A stretch of DNA of 64,000 bases from Trichormus variabilis 0441 (GCF_009856605.1 NZ_CP047242.1:1734001-1798000), one strand, 5' to 3'; shown: positions 46,690 to 57,159, counted from the stretch's first letter. Notes: generated from the letters alone by a model not told the origin. Numbers and translations: made by a program.

Positions 46690-48702
46690 CTAATCTTCAA
46701 AACGGGCTGTTAGACAGTAGGGACAATCTAGCCATTCTGGTTGTAATATGGCGCTGCAAGTCCGGCAGGTAAGACCAGTCTTGCGTTTAGCTTTTAATTC
46801 AGCTTCTAAACCTGTGTCTGTAAATGTCACCCGTTCCACTTCTTCTAGGGTGGTAGCACCTTGGCGAACGAGGTCTAAGCTATAAGCTAATAAGGTTTTC
46901 ATCCCTTCTTCTACAGCTACTTCTTTGATGCGTTCTGTTGGTGCTTCTTCGTTGATTAAAGTTTGTAGGTTCTCTGTAACCCGCATCACTTCATAAACAC
47001 CACAGCGTCCTTTGTAGCCAACACCGTTACAAGCTGGACAAAGCTGGTTTTTCGCTTTGGCCTCGGCGATCGCTTCTGCGGGGATGGTGTTAGCTTTATA
47101 GAAGGTGACAGACACTTCTTGAGAAGCCGTCATGCCATAACGAGCTAACTCCTCAGTGGTGGGAGTGTAAGCAATACGGCACTCACCACAAACACGGCGC
47201 ACTAAACGTTGTGCCAATACCCCAATCAGAGAACTGGAAACCATGAATGGTTCAATACCCATTTCACCCAAACGAGCGATCGCACCAGGGGCATCGTTGG
47301 TGTGTAATGTAGTTAATACCAAGTGACCTGTTAAAGCCGCTTCAATCGCTGTTTTCGCTGTTTCTTTGTCTCTTGTTTCACCCACCAGCAACACATCGGG
47401 GTCTTGTCGCAAAAAAGCCCGTAATGCCGTCGCAAAATCTAGCCCTTTTTCTCTAATTACCTGTACCTGGGTAATCCCTGGCAAACTGTACTCAATTGGG
47501 TCTTCTACCGTACTGATATTAATACCTGGTGAGTTCTTCTCCGCCAGTGCTGAATATAAGGAAGTTGTCTTACCTGAACCAGTTGGCCCAGTTACCAAAA
47601 TTAAACCGAAAGGCTTACTCACCATATCTTGGACAATCTGCAATGTTTCTGGGTCAGTAATTAACTTATTCAGTCCCAGTTGCGTAGAAGAGTTGTCCAA
47701 AATCCGCAGTACTACCTTTTCCCCATAGCGACTGGGTAAGGTATTCACGCGGAAGTCTACTTTACGTCCCTCAAACATCCGGCGGATGCGTCCATCTTGC
47801 GGTAAACGTCGCTCGGCAATATCCAAATTGGAGATAATTTTAAATCTGGCTGTTACAGCCGGAATAATTTTTTTCGGTAAGGGGTCAAAAGCCTCCCGCA
47901 GTACCCCATCCTTGCGGAAGCGAATCCGCAGATTTTCTTCTTGGGGTTCAATGTGGATATCAGAAACCTTGTCATGCAACGCCTTCGCTAAAATTCTGTT
48001 AACGAGGTTGATGACAGGTGCATCTTCTGCACCCTTCATCGCTGAACCTAAATCAGCCTCCATCTCTTCAGGAGCATCTTCTAGGTCGAGATTGCCAAGA
48101 TTTTCTAAATCCTGATTAATATCTGTAAATTTTTCTTGTTCCAGGTGCTTTTGCCGCACAGCCAATTCATCCAAATATTGGTTAATTAGCCGTTGGTAAT
48201 CCTCCTGGGTAATTACCATACGCTGTAATGTTAAACCTTGGGGGCGCAAGATGCGGTTTAGGTCGTCCGACGCTTCCAAGTTATCCGGAGCAACCATCGC
48301 CACTAAAACATAAGGCGGGGTGTGTTCATCATTTTTAGATAGTGGTACTAAACGATGACGACGGCAGATATCAACTGGGATGAGGGTTTCAATTAAATTA
48401 CCCACCATCGTGCTACCGATATCGTTGACCTCCGGATCGAGGTATTCAACACCGTATAGTATTTTCAGTTCAAATAATTGTTGTTTCTTGTACTGCCTGA
48501 GGTACTCAGGTGATAATTGTCGCCCAGTAATTGACTCCAAAACTTCTGTTAAGGGTCTACCAGACTTGCGACTTTCAATCAGCGCCTGTCTCATCTGTTC
48601 GGTGTTAATGTAGCCAGACTGCACTAGCTTATTACCGAAAGGTGAAAACTCTGTTCTTGTAGTAAGAGCGGTACTGCGCCGTTGTGGTGACGAGTAAGTC
48701 AT
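46690..48702 (-). CDS. pilB: Pilus assembly ATPase PilB
   Basis: A 670-residue assembly ATPase of the GspE/PilB family. It has an N-terminal GspE-N domain (about residues 25-180), a DIHIEPQEENLRIRFRKDGV region, Walker A GPTGSGKTTSLYSALAEK near residue 374 and Walker B LRQDPDVLLVGETRDKETAK with GHLVLTTLHTNDAPGAIARL. A tetracysteine zinc site follows (CGECRI and CPACNGVGYKGRC), as in PilB. Unusually, the C-terminus carries a further zinc-ribbon-like segment (CRTCSAILQPEWLDCPYC). pilT starts 30 bp downstream. It drives pilus extension, opposite to PilT. Confidence 0.96.
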   Translation of the reverse strand: MTYSSPQRRSTALTTRTEFSPFGNKLVQSGYINTEQMRQALIESRKSGRPLTEVLESITGRQLSPEYLRQYKKQQLFELKILYGVEYLDPEVNDIGSTMVGNLIETLIPVDICRRHRLVPLSKNDEHTPPYVLVAMVAPDNLEASDDLNRILRPQGLTLQRMVITQEDYQRLINQYLDELAVRQKHLEQEKFTDINQDLENLGNLDLEDAPEEMEADLGSAMKGAEDAPVINLVNRILAKALHDKVSDIHIEPQEENLRIRFRKDGVLREAFDPLPKKIIPAVTARFKIISNLDIAERRLPQDGRIRRMFEGRKVDFRVNTLPSRYGEKVVLRILDNSSTQLGLNKLITDPETLQIVQDMVSKPFGLILVTGPTGSGKTTSLYSALAEKNSPGINISTVEDPIEYSLPGITQVQVIREKGLDFATALRAFLRQDPDVLLVGETRDKETAKTAIEAALTGHLVLTTLHTNDAPGAIARLGEMGIEPFMVSSSLIGVLAQRLVRRVCGECRIAYTPTTEELARYGMTASQEVSVTFYKANTIPAEAIAEAKAKNQLCPACNGVGYKGRCGVYEVMRVTENLQTLINEEAPTERIKEVAVEEGMKTLLAYSLDLVRQGATTLEEVERVTFTDTGLEAELKAKRKTGLTCRTCSAILQPEWLDCPYCLTARFED

Positions 48703-49109
48703 AGGTGAGCAATGAGTAGGGAAAACCTCTATTTAGAGTATTCCCAGCCAGAGGCTAAAAATTTTCATCCACACTTAGTAAATTCCAGCCGAAACTTTAT
48801 GAAGAGATTGGGGACGAGAAGAAGCAGAGGAGCAGGGGAAGCAAAGAAGAAGGACTATTGACTATTGACAGCCCTGACACAAGAATATTTGATTTAGGTG
48901 CGTATCACCTTAACTCCTCGTTCGGAATACCGCCCCTAGAATGTTGACGCTAATCTGTTCACCATTTGTAAAAATAAGATGATGTTACCCTCATCTCTAA
49001 AGAAATTTCGGCAAAAAATCAGTCTCAGTGTACAGCCATCAATTGTCAGGGTTGTTCATTGTGGTGAAATACTGCCGTAAATCCTCTTGGGGGTGAGTAG
49101 ACTTGGACA
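48703..49109. other. Intergenic region between pilB and grpE
   Basis: About 400 bp between divergent genes. It holds a repeat AGCAGAGGAGCAGGGGAAG (48822-48841) that is also found inside rsgA, and CTATTGAC tandem units near 48853-48867. Both pilB and grpE promoters should be here, but I cannot identify them. Confidence 0.45.
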
Positions 49110-49856
49110 ATGATCGACGAAAATAAACAGGTAAACCATACAAGCCAGCAATTGGGTGAATCAACAGAGGTAAAGCAAGCAATTATGAGTGAATCCCCAG
49201 CCCAAATTAACAATAACGAATCTACTAACGAAGTAACTGAGTCAGTGGCAATCCCCACAAATGTAGTGGGAGACACTACAGCTACAGAAGATAATGGCTT
49301 CACAGCAACACAGATACAGGAAGCGAATACAGCTGCTTTGGCTGAATTGACTCAACAGATCAATTCTCTCAAAACACAGTTAGATGAACGCAGTACGCAA
49401 TATATGAGGATTGCGGCAGATTTTGAAAATTACCGCAAGCGTACTCAAAAAGAAAAAGAAGAGTTGGACTTACAGGTAAAACGCAACACAATTTTGGAAT
49501 TGCTACCTATTGTCGATAATTTTGAGCGGGCGCGATCGCATCTTAAGCCACAAACTGAAAGTGAGATGACAATTCACAAAAGTTATCAAGGAGTATACAA
49601 ACAACTAGTAGATTCCCTGAAGCGCCTGGGTGTATCACCAATGCGCCCCGAAGGACAAGAGTTTGACCCCAACCTTCATGAAGCAGTAATGCGGGAACCT
49701 ACGGATGAACATCCTGAAGGAACAGTGTTAGAAGAGTTAGTGCGCGGATATTACTTGGGCGATCGCGTGCTACGCCATTCTATGGTCAAGGTGGCTGCTC
49801 CAAAGGAAGATACGCTCCCTGCACAAGAAAATCAGTCGAGTCCAGCCGACAGTTAA
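49110..49856 (+). CDS. grpE: Nucleotide exchange factor GrpE
   Basis: A 248-residue GrpE that releases ADP from DnaK. The first 90 residues are polar and low-complexity; a coiled coil follows ([20 protein letters not shown]), then [20 protein letters not shown] and the C-terminal beta domain with [20 protein letters not shown] and [18 protein letters not shown]. These are the family's hallmark motifs. dnaK is 275 bp downstream on the same strand, with a hairpin (49866-49911) and a heptamer block in the gap. Confidence 0.96.
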   Translation: MIDENKQVNHTSQQLGESTEVKQAIMSESPAQINNNESTNEVTESVAIPTNVVGDTTATEDNGFTATQIQEANTAALAELTQQINSLKTQLDERSTQYMRIAADFENYRKRTQKEKEELDLQVKRNTILELLPIVDNFERARSHLKPQTESEMTIHKSYQGVYKQLVDSLKRLGVSPMRPEGQEFDPNLHEAVMREPTDEHPEGTVLEELVRGYYLGDRVLRHSMVKVAAPKEDTLPAQENQSSPADS

Positions 49857-49865
49857 GCTGTATCA

Positions 49866-49911
49866 GCTCGCCTCGCTGACCAATAGTGCTTAGGTCATAG
49901 AAGAGGCGAGC
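49866..49911 (+). terminator. Stem-loop after grpE
   Basis: GCTCGCCTC and GAGGCGAGC (9 bp) enclose a 28-nt loop that can pair partly with itself (TGAC/GTCA). No strong U-run follows, so partial termination or mRNA processing before dnaK is possible. Confidence 0.5.
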
Positions 49912-49917
49912 ATTGTT

Positions 49918-49966
49918 AGGGATTGGGGATTGGGAACTGGGGATTGGGAACTGGGGACTGGGTAAT
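49918..49966. repeat. Heptamer repeat (GGGATTG/GGAACTG)
   Basis: Degenerate GGGGATT and GGGAACT units fill about 45 bp between grpE and dnaK, as in other intergenic positions of the window. Confidence 0.75.
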
Positions 49967-50131
49967 AGTAAAACTTCTACCTAACGCCTGCGGTTTGCCT
50001 TCAGCTACTACCTCCGGTCTTCTTCAATTCTTAATTTTGAATTGACTTAGCCTCCTAACACTCAAGTCAGCCTAAGTTCGTACCCAAAAAAAGATAGTCC
50101 GCGCAAAAGCACTAAGTAAAAATATTTACGT

Positions 50132-52093
50132 ATGGGAAAAGTTATTGGGATCGACTTAGGCACGACAAATAGTTGTGTTGCGGTTTTGGAAGGTGGTCAA
50201 CCGATAGTGATCGCTAATTCTGAAGGCGGAAGAACTACACCAAGTATTGTGGGGTTTGGCAAAAGTGGCGATCGCTTGGTCGGTCAACTAGCAAAACGCC
50301 AAGCTGTAACTAATGCCGAAAATACGATTTTTAGTATTAAACGGTTTATCGGTCGTCGTTGGGAAGATACAGAAATAGAACGCGATCGTGTACCTTATGG
50401 TTGTGTCAAAGGTCGAGACGATACTGTTGATGTGCAGATTCGTGGACGCAATTACACGCCTCAAGAAATATCTGCTATGGTTCTGCAAAAACTTAAGCAA
50501 GATGCAGAAAATTTTTTGGGTGAAGCAGTTACACAAGCAGTAATTACCGTACCTGCCTATTTTACTGATGCTCAAAGACAAGCCACTAAAGATGCTGGTA
50601 CTATTGCCGGGCTGGAAGTCTTACGAATTATCAATGAACCAACGGCTGCGGCTTTAGCTTTTGGACTAGAAAAGCAAGATCAAGAGCAGCTAATTTTAGT
50701 TTTTGACTTGGGCGGCGGAACTTTTGACGTATCAATCCTCCAATTAGGGGACGGTGTATTTGAAGTCAAAGCCACCGGTGGTAATAATCAATTAGGCGGT
50801 GATGACTTTGACGGCTGTGTCGTGTGTTGGATGATTGAACGCTTCCAACAACAGGAAAAAATCGACCTAGCCCAAGATAAGATGGCGCTGCAACGCTTAC
50901 GAGAAGCAGCCGAGAAAGCCAAAATTGAACTCTCCAGCATGGCAAGTACCTCCATTAACTTGCCTTTTATTACGGCTGATGAAACTGGACCCAAGCATCT
51001 AGAAATGGAACTTAGCCGTTCTAAGTTTGAAGAGTTGGTAGGGCAGTTAATTGAAGCTACCATCCAGCCAATGATTCAAGCCCTCAAAGATGCAGACCTG
51101 AAACCACAAGATATAGATAAGATTATTTTGGTGGGTGGTTCTACCCGTATTCCGGCGGTGCAGAATGCCTTAATCAAGTTTTTTAATGGTAAAGCCCCAG
51201 ACCGTTCTGTTAATCCGGATGAAGCCGTAGCACTGGGTGCAGCAATTCAAGCTGGGGTACTAGGTGGCGAAGTTGATAATCTCCTACTACTAGATGTCAC
51301 ACCTTTATCTCTAGGGATTGAAACTTTAGGAGAAGTATTCACCAAAATCATTGAACGTAACACCACAATTCCTACTAGCAAATCTCAAATATTTTCCACT
51401 GCTGTGGATGGTCAAACCTCGGTAGAAATCCACATCCTCCAAGGTGAACGGACAATGGCACGGGATAACAAGAGCTTAGGCAAATTTCTTTTGGCAGGCA
51501 TTCCCCCAGCACCCCGTGGAGTCCCACAAATCGAAGTTTCCTTTGAAATTGATGTCAACGGCATTCTCAAAGTTGCTGCTCAAGATAAAGGCACAGGCAG
51601 AGAACAAAGTATTAGAATTACTAATACTGGTGGATTAAGTACCAATGAAGTGGAAAGAATGCGGCAAGAAGCAGAAGTTTTTGCCGAAGAAGATAGAAGA
51701 CGCAAAGAACTGGTCGAACTAAAAAATCAAGCAGATAATTTGTTGATTATTTATGAATCTACCTTAAAAGACAATGGTGAATTAATTGGAGAACAAATAA
51801 AAGTTCTAGCCAACGAAAAAGTTGCACAAATTCAGAGTGTAATGACTAATCCTGCCATTTCCCTGAAAGAGTTTCAACAATGTTTAGATGATTTCCAACA
51901 AACCCTCTTTTCTATCGGTGCTAATGTTTACCAACGAGCTAACACTCAAACCGATGATGAAGTAGAGGTAATATCTGATAGTTCATCACCTTTAGATATA
52001 GAACACCCCATCAGTGGAACCTTAATACCACAATTTAACTTTGATTTTGATGATGAAAGTACAGCACAAGCTGATTATGAAGCGATAGATTAG
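50132..52093 (+). CDS. dnaK: Chaperone DnaK (Hsp70)
   Basis: A 653-residue Hsp70 chaperone. ATPase motifs: [18 protein letters not shown] at the N-terminus, [57 protein letters not shown], and [19 protein letters not shown]. The substrate-binding domain starts near residue 390 ([20 protein letters not shown]), with a helical lid and a Ser/Asp-rich tail. Several Hsp70 paralogues usually occur in cyanobacteria; the pairing with grpE and dnaJ marks this as the housekeeping-type gene cluster. It ends without the EEVD motif of eukaryotic cytosolic forms. Confidence 0.97.
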   Translation: MGKVIGIDLGTTNSCVAVLEGGQPIVIANSEGGRTTPSIVGFGKSGDRLVGQLAKRQAVTNAENTIFSIKRFIGRRWEDTEIERDRVPYGCVKGRDDTVDVQIRGRNYTPQEISAMVLQKLKQDAENFLGEAVTQAVITVPAYFTDAQRQATKDAGTIAGLEVLRIINEPTAAALAFGLEKQDQEQLILVFDLGGGTFDVSILQLGDGVFEVKATGGNNQLGGDDFDGCVVCWMIERFQQQEKIDLAQDKMALQRLREAAEKAKIELSSMASTSINLPFITADETGPKHLEMELSRSKFEELVGQLIEATIQPMIQALKDADLKPQDIDKIILVGGSTRIPAVQNALIKFFNGKAPDRSVNPDEAVALGAAIQAGVLGGEVDNLLLLDVTPLSLGIETLGEVFTKIIERNTTIPTSKSQIFSTAVDGQTSVEIHILQGERTMARDNKSLGKFLLAGIPPAPRGVPQIEVSFEIDVNGILKVAAQDKGTGREQSIRITNTGGLSTNEVERMRQEAEVFAEEDRRRKELVELKNQADNLLIIYESTLKDNGELIGEQIKVLANEKVAQIQSVMTNPAISLKEFQQCLDDFQQTLFSIGANVYQRANTQTDDEVEVISDSSSPLDIEHPISGTLIPQFNFDFDDESTAQADYEAID

Positions 52094-52603
52094 AGATTGG
52101 TTTCGGCGATTAAGTATTAGGTATTGAGCATTAAATGTAGGAATCTGATTTGATGATTGAAAAAATCTAGGTGCAGCCCACCGTATCAAGCGTGTGGTGG
52201 GCAACGCCTACATACACTTCAAACATCAAGTATTAATCCTATAGTAAATCAATTATCAGTCCCTAATCTCCAACATGGAGGGTTTTCCACACCTAATCGT
52301 GCGGCTAGCCCCTCTAGTTCACTAGGGGGTTTCCTCGTAGTACGTAGCACAATTGTAAAAGGGACAGCCGACTTAGCAGTGCCAGCCCAAACTTATGGTT
52401 ACCCTGCTCCTAGCTTCGGTTGCTTTTTCCGTTTTACGAGGAAAGTACTCATTACTTGACTTGTTAATGATTTTTGTTAAAGGTAAAAGGTAAAATCAGT
52501 TATTAACATAATTTAACTTTGCCTTCTATCTAGCCCCCGGCAAGTTGACCTTGTGGTGTCTACTGCCTATTGCTTTCTTCCTCCTAACCTTTACCTTTGC
52601 TAT
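52094..52603. other. Intergenic region between dnaK and dnaJ
   Basis: About 510 bp. It includes a palindromic repeat with GCCCACC and GGTGGGCAACGCCTACA (about 52177-52213), similar to one near 32414-32462, and the terminator-like hairpin CCCCTCTAG/CTAGGGGG at 52309-52329 followed by TTTCC. No supported gene. Confidence 0.5.
52309..52332 (+). terminator. Terminator-like hairpin between dnaK and dnaJ
   Basis: CCCCTCTAG, TTCA loop, CTAGGGGG then TTTCCT. It would separate the grpE-dnaK unit from dnaJ. Confidence 0.5.
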
Positions 52604-53734
52604 ATGGCCCGCGACTATTATGAGATTCTAGGCGTTGCTCGTGACGCTGACAAAGAAGAAATCAAACAAGCCTACCGCCGTCTAGCCCGGAAATATCACC
52701 CTGATGTGAATAAAGAACCGGGAGCCGAAGAGCGTTTTAAGGAAATTAACCGTGCTTATGAAGTACTTTCTGAGCCGGAAACCCGCGCACGTTACGATCG
52801 CTTTGGCCCGGAAGGTGTTTCAGGTGCTGGTGTCGGCTTCCAAGATATGAGCGATATGGGTGGTTTCGCCGATATCTTTGAAAGTATTTTCAGTGGTTTT
52901 GCTGGTGGCGGTATGGGTGGTCCAACGCAGCAAAGAAGACGCGGTGGGCCAGCGCGGGGTGATGATTTACGGCTAGACCTAAAGTTAGACTTTCGAGAAG
53001 CGGTATTTGGTGGGGAAAAGGAAATTCGCATTTCCCATTTAGAAACCTGTGAAACCTGTAGTGGTTCAGGCGCAAAACCAGGAACCCGTCCCCGCACTTG
53101 TTCGACTTGTAGCGGTTCCGGTCAAGTCCGCCGCGTCACCAGAACCCCCTTTGGTAGCTTTACTCAAGTCTCTACTTGTCCTACCTGTAATGGTACAGGT
53201 ATGGTAATTGAAGACAAATGTGATGCTTGTGATGGTAAGGGGACAAATCAAGTTACCAAAAAACTAAAAATTACCATTCCCGCAGGCGTGGACAATGGTA
53301 CGCGCTTACGCATACAACAGGAAGGTGATGCGGGTCAACGTGGTGGCCCTCCAGGGGATTTGTATGTATATCTGTTCGTCAATGAAGACGAAGAATTTCA
53401 ACGGGATGGCATTAATGTGATCTCGGAAATTAAAGTTAGCTACTTGCAAGCAATTTTAGGCTGTCGGCTGGAAGTAAACACAGTAGATGGGCCTGTGGAG
53501 TTGATTATTCCGGCGGGTACTCAACCGAATACGGTGATGAAACTAGAAAATCGTGGTGTACCTCGCTTGGGGAATCCTGTTAGTCGGGGCGATCATCTGT
53601 TAACGGTGTTAATTGATATCCCCACTAAAGTAATTCCTGAGGAGAGAGAATTGCTAGAGAAGCTGGCTAAAATTAAGGGAGACCGTACCGGTAAAGGTGG
53701 TCTGGAAGGATTTTTGGGAAATTTGTTTAAGTAA
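52604..53734 (+). CDS. dnaJ: Chaperone DnaJ
   Basis: A 376-residue type I J-protein; the ATG at 52604 gives the usual [19 protein letters not shown] start. The J domain holds the HPD motif in [12 protein letters not shown] Gly/Phe-rich stretch follows, then four CxxCxGxG zinc repeats: [24 protein letters not shown] and [10 protein letters not shown]-terminal substrate domain completes the protein. It stimulates DnaK ATPase and binds unfolded proteins. Its stop TAA overlaps the next start by one base, so the TusA-like gene is translationally coupled. Confidence 0.97.
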   Translation: MARDYYEILGVARDADKEEIKQAYRRLARKYHPDVNKEPGAEERFKEINRAYEVLSEPETRARYDRFGPEGVSGAGVGFQDMSDMGGFADIFESIFSGFAGGGMGGPTQQRRRGGPARGDDLRLDLKLDFREAVFGGEKEIRISHLETCETCSGSGAKPGTRPRTCSTCSGSGQVRRVTRTPFGSFTQVSTCPTCNGTGMVIEDKCDACDGKGTNQVTKKLKITIPAGVDNGTRLRIQQEGDAGQRGGPPGDLYVYLFVNEDEEFQRDGINVISEIKVSYLQAILGCRLEVNTVDGPVELIIPAGTQPNTVMKLENRGVPRLGNPVSRGDHLLTVLIDIPTKVIPEERELLEKLAKIKGDRTGKGGLEGFLGNLFK

Positions 53735-53991
53735 TGACGCTCTCTTCTGTTTCAACTCCTGATGCTCAACTTGACCTGCGTGGCACTCCTTGCCCGCTTA
53801 ACTTCGTGCGGACAAAACTCCGTTTGGAGAAAATGCCCCCAGGAGCATTATTGGAAGTCTGGTTAGACCCAGGGGAACCAATTGAGCAAGTCCCTGATAG
53901 CTTGACAATGGCAGGTTATCAGGTAGAACAAATTACAGATTGTACTGGCTATTTTTCTTTACTAATCCGCCGTCCTGTAACTGCCCAATGA
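53734..53991 (+). CDS. TusA-family sulfurtransferase-like protein
   Basis: An 85-residue small protein. The conserved motif DLRGTPCPLNFVRTKLRLEK with its Cys at about residue 20 is typical of TusA/SirA-like sulfur carriers, which pass persulfide sulfur between enzymes. It overlaps dnaJ by one base (TAATG) at its start and rsgA by four bases (ATGA) at its end, indicating one operon. A role in tRNA thiolation or a different sulfur transfer cannot be separated from the sequence. Confidence 0.88.
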   Translation: MTLSSVSTPDAQLDLRGTPCPLNFVRTKLRLEKMPPGALLEVWLDPGEPIEQVPDSLTMAGYQVEQITDCTGYFSLLIRRPVTAQ

Positions 53992-55100
53992 GAGTTTTCA
54001 CCACTGGACAGTTATTGGGTACGGTTGTAGCCGTGCAAGCCAATTTTTACAAAGTACAGTTAGACCAAGATGTGAGGGAGCCGGGGAGCAGAGGAGCAGG
54101 GGAAGAGGTACATTTAGATTCTCCTTTGCCCCTCTATCCTCTGTCTCTTCTTCTTTGTACTCGCAGAACCCGATTGAAAAAAATCGGGCAACAGGTGATG
54201 GTGGGCGATCGCGTGGTTGTAGAGGAGCCAGATTGGGCAGGAGGACGGGGGGCGATCGCTGAGGTTTTATCGCGGCAAACTCAGTTAGATAGACCGCCAA
54301 TCGCCAATGCTGACCAAATCCTACTGGTTTTTGCTGTGGCTGATCCTCCCCTAGAACCTTATCAACTCAGCCGATTTCTCGTGAAGGCGGAAACCACTGG
54401 TTTAGATGTGGTTTTATGCTTAAATAAAAGCGATCTAGTTTCACCAGAAATACAGCAACAAATTAGCGATCGCCTATTAGCTTGGGGTTATCAACCCTTA
54501 TTTATTAGCGTCGAAAAGCAAATAAATATTGACCAAATCGCCAAATATCTCAGCAATAAAATTACTGTAGTTGCTGGCCCTTCCGGTGTGGGTAAATCTA
54601 GCTTGATTAATGCTCTGATTCCCGACATTAACCTGCGCGTGGGGGAGGTTTCCGGTAAACTGGCTCGTGGTCGTCATACCACCCGCCATGTGGAGTTATT
54701 TGAGTTACCCAACGGTGGTTTACTGGCAGATACGCCGGGATTTAATCAGCCTGATGTGGATTGTAGCCCAGAAGAATTAGTACATTATTTCCCAGAAGCC
54801 AGAGAACGTTTAGCTGTTGCTAGTTGTCGGTTTAACGACTGCTTACATCGAGACGAGCCAGATTGTGCTGTGCGTGGTGATTGGGAACGATACGAACATT
54901 ATCTAGAATTTTTAGCAGATGCGATCGCCCGGCAAACTCAACTTTACCAACAAGCCGATCCCGAATCTACATTAAAGCTCAAAACCAAAGGCAAAGGTCA
55001 AAGCCAATATGAACCCAAACTAGAAAGTAAAAAATATCGCCGCACCTCCCGACGCACTCAAGTACAAGGTTTGCAAGATTTGTATCAAGAGGAAGAGTAG
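53988..55100 (+). CDS. rsgA: Ribosome-associated GTPase RsgA, with an in-frame insertion
   Basis: A 370-residue circularly permuted GTPase that helps mature the 30S subunit. The ATG at 53988 is tied to the TusA stop (ATGA). Motifs in permuted order: NKSDLVSPE (G4), GPSGVGKSSLINALIPD (G1, near residue 196), HTTRHVELFELP (G2) and LADTPGFNQPD (G3). A zinc site CRFNDCLHRDEPDC lies near residue 285. The N-terminal OB domain carries about 26 extra residues (29-54, EPGSRGAGEEVHLDSPLPLY and on) that are encoded by a palindromic intergenic-type repeat; the next residues LLCTRRTRLKKIGQQVMVGD resume the family pattern. Confidence 0.94.
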   Translation: MRVFTTGQLLGTVVAVQANFYKVQLDQDVREPGSRGAGEEVHLDSPLPLYPLSLLLCTRRTRLKKIGQQVMVGDRVVVEEPDWAGGRGAIAEVLSRQTQLDRPPIANADQILLVFAVADPPLEPYQLSRFLVKAETTGLDVVLCLNKSDLVSPEIQQQISDRLLAWGYQPLFISVEKQINIDQIAKYLSNKITVVAGPSGVGKSSLINALIPDINLRVGEVSGKLARGRHTTRHVELFELPNGGLLADTPGFNQPDVDCSPEELVHYFPEARERLAVASCRFNDCLHRDEPDCAVRGDWERYEHYLEFLADAIARQTQLYQQADPESTLKLKTKGKGQSQYEPKLESKKYRRTSRRTQVQGLQDLYQEEE

Positions 55101-55234
55101 GTAATGGGTAATGGGGACTCATTAGTCAGTACTTTTTCAAGTCAATCGGATACGATCCCCAGAAGGTCTTAAAATATTGTTAATTTCCCCCTTATCCCTC
55201 GACCTTCACTTTACAAGTATCACCCCAGAACACT

Positions 55235-56824
55235 ATGGCTATCGGCTACGTCGCGCTCGTACTTCACGCACATCTACCCTTCGTTCGTCACCCAGAAAGT
55301 GACTACGTGCTAGAGGAAGAATGGCTCTATGAAGCCATCACCGAAACATACATTCCCTTATTGAAAGTATTTGAGGGCTTAAAGCGAGACGGCATCGACT
55401 TTAAAATTACTATGAGTATGACACCGCCTCTTGTGTCGATGCTCCGCGATCCTCTATTGCAAGAACGCTATGACGCACACTTAGCCCAACTCGAAGAATT
55501 GATAGAACTGGAAGCCGAACGTAATGCCCAAAATGGACACCTGCGTTACTTAGCTGAACACTACGCCACTGAGTTTAACGAAGCGCGTCAGATGTGGGAG
55601 CGCTACAACGGTGATTTGGTAACAGCTTTTAAGCAGTTCCAAGATACTAACAACCTAGAGATTATCACTTGTGGTGCTACCCACGGCTATTTGCCACTGA
55701 TGAAGATGTATCCCCAAGCGGTGTGGGCGCAAATTCAGGTGGCTTGCGAACACTACGAGGAAACTTTTGGTCGTCCACCCAAAGGTATTTGGTTACCGGA
55801 ATGCGCCTACTATGAAGGTTTGGAACGGATGCTGGCTGATGCTGGTTTACGTTACTTCCTTACTGATGGGCATGGTATTTTGTATGCTCGTCCTCGTCCT
55901 CGGTTCGGCACTTATGCGCCAATTTTTACGGAAACTGGTGTTGCTGCTTTTGGTCGAGATCATGAATCTTCTCAGCAGGTATGGTCTTCTGAGGTTGGTT
56001 ATCCAGGTGCGGCAGAATATCGAGAATTTTATAAAGATTTGGGTTGGGAGGCTGAGTATGAATACATCAAGCCCTACATCATGCCCAACGGTCAACGTAA
56101 AAATACAGGTATTAAGTATCACAAAATTACTGGGCGCGGTTTAGGTTTATCAGATAAAGCACTATACGATCCTTACTGGGCAAGGGAAAAGGCGGCAGAA
56201 CACGCGGCTAATTTTATGTATAATCGTGAACGCCAAGCAGAGCATCTGTATGGAATTATGCAGCGTCCGCCGATTATCGTTTCGCCCTACGATGCAGAAT
56301 TGTTTGGTCATTGGTGGTATGAAGGCCCTTGGTTCATCGATTACCTGTTCCGCAAGTCTTGGTACGACCAAGGAACTTATGCGATGACTCATTTGGCAGA
56401 CTATTTACGAGCAGAACCGACACAACAAGTCTGTCGTCCTTCCCAGTCAAGCTGGGGTTATAAGGGTTTCCATGAATATTGGTTGAATGAAACAAATGCT
56501 TGGATTTATCCACATTTGCACAAAGCGGCTGAACGCATGATCGAAATATCTACCCTAGAACCAGAAGATGAGTTGGGATGGAGGGCGCTTAACCAAGCAG
56601 CAAGAGAACTGCTGTTGGCACAATCTTCTGACTGGGCATTTATTATGCGGACGGGAACAATGGTTCCTTATGCTGTGAGACGGACGCGATCGCACCTCAT
56701 GCGTTTTAATAAGCTATACGAAGATGCTAAAGTTGGCAAGTTTGACAGTGGTTGGTTAGAAAAAGTTGAGTTGATGGATAATATTTTCCCCAATATTAAT
56801 TATCGGGTTTACCGTCCTTTGTAA
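55235..56824 (+). CDS. Glycoside hydrolase family 57 (1,4-alpha-glucan branching enzyme type)
   Basis: A 529-residue GH57 enzyme. Signatures: VLHAHLPFVRHPESDYVLEE at the N-terminus, ATHGYLPLMKMYPQAVWAQI, the nucleophile Glu in GIWLPECAYYEGLERMLADA near residue 189 and the acid/base Asp in IIVSPYDAELFGHWWYEGPW near residue 352. A C-terminal DUF1957-type domain follows. This matches the branching-enzyme subgroup of GH57, which makes alpha-1,6 branches in glycogen. A terminator follows. Catalytic residues are present, so it should be active. Confidence 0.92.
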   Translation: MAIGYVALVLHAHLPFVRHPESDYVLEEEWLYEAITETYIPLLKVFEGLKRDGIDFKITMSMTPPLVSMLRDPLLQERYDAHLAQLEELIELEAERNAQNGHLRYLAEHYATEFNEARQMWERYNGDLVTAFKQFQDTNNLEIITCGATHGYLPLMKMYPQAVWAQIQVACEHYEETFGRPPKGIWLPECAYYEGLERMLADAGLRYFLTDGHGILYARPRPRFGTYAPIFTETGVAAFGRDHESSQQVWSSEVGYPGAAEYREFYKDLGWEAEYEYIKPYIMPNGQRKNTGIKYHKITGRGLGLSDKALYDPYWAREKAAEHAANFMYNRERQAEHLYGIMQRPPIIVSPYDAELFGHWWYEGPWFIDYLFRKSWYDQGTYAMTHLADYLRAEPTQQVCRPSQSSWGYKGFHEYWLNETNAWIYPHLHKAAERMIEISTLEPEDELGWRALNQAARELLLAQSSDWAFIMRTGTMVPYAVRRTRSHLMRFNKLYEDAKVGKFDSGWLEKVELMDNIFPNINYRVYRPL

Positions 56825-56872
56825 GGAGTGCTGAGTTTTGAGCCTCGGACTTCCTTTTTTATCATGAAAAGC

Positions 56873-56905
56873 AAAACCCCCAACATCAATGATTGGGGGT
56901 TTTAT
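56873..56905. terminator. Bidirectional Rho-independent terminator
   Basis: AAAACCCCCAA pairs with TTGGGGGTTTT around an ACATCAATGA-like loop. Both strands end in a T-run, so it can stop the GH57 gene and the converging Psb35-like gene. Confidence 0.85.
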
Positions 56906-56931
56906 TTGTATGAGTGTAAGCATTTTCGCTG

Positions 56932-57159
56932 CTATTGGGGCAGAGTCCTGCTGGTATACGCATCCATCGCATAAGCAGGAGCGCGATCGCTGTAGTCTAT
57001 TTCCATCCCAGTGATAGACTTAGCCAACTTCTCAAAAGACTCAGAACGCCAGTTACGCTCATGGATGGGCTTTTTCTGTTCTCCCAAGAAGTAAGCAAGA
57101 GAACCTATAACCGAAGCTGCAACCCAACCTAAAAGTAATACTGCAAATAAGATAGCCAT
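56932..57159 (-). CDS. Small single-span membrane protein, possibly photosystem II factor Psb35-like
   Basis: A 75-residue protein with one N-terminal membrane helix (ILFAVLLLGWVAASVIGSLA) followed by YFLGEQKKPIHERNWRSESF and a soluble tail (KLAKSITGMEIDYSDRAPAY). Proteins of this pattern are widely conserved in cyanobacteria. I recall the photosystem II assembly factor Psb35 as having a similar layout, but this is from memory only. Start at ATG 57159 with GAGGT upstream; a GTG at 57162 is an alternative. It lies next to petA, petC and tatC, all connected with photosynthetic membranes. Confidence 0.75.
   Translation of the reverse strand: MAILFAVLLLGWVAASVIGSLAYFLGEQKKPIHERNWRSESFEKLAKSITGMEIDYSDRAPAYAMDAYTSRTLPQ

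Noticed and set aside
52157..52459. A 100-codon frame between dnaK and dnaJ
   Set aside because: Made of palindromic repeats and a terminator; composition is not coding-like.
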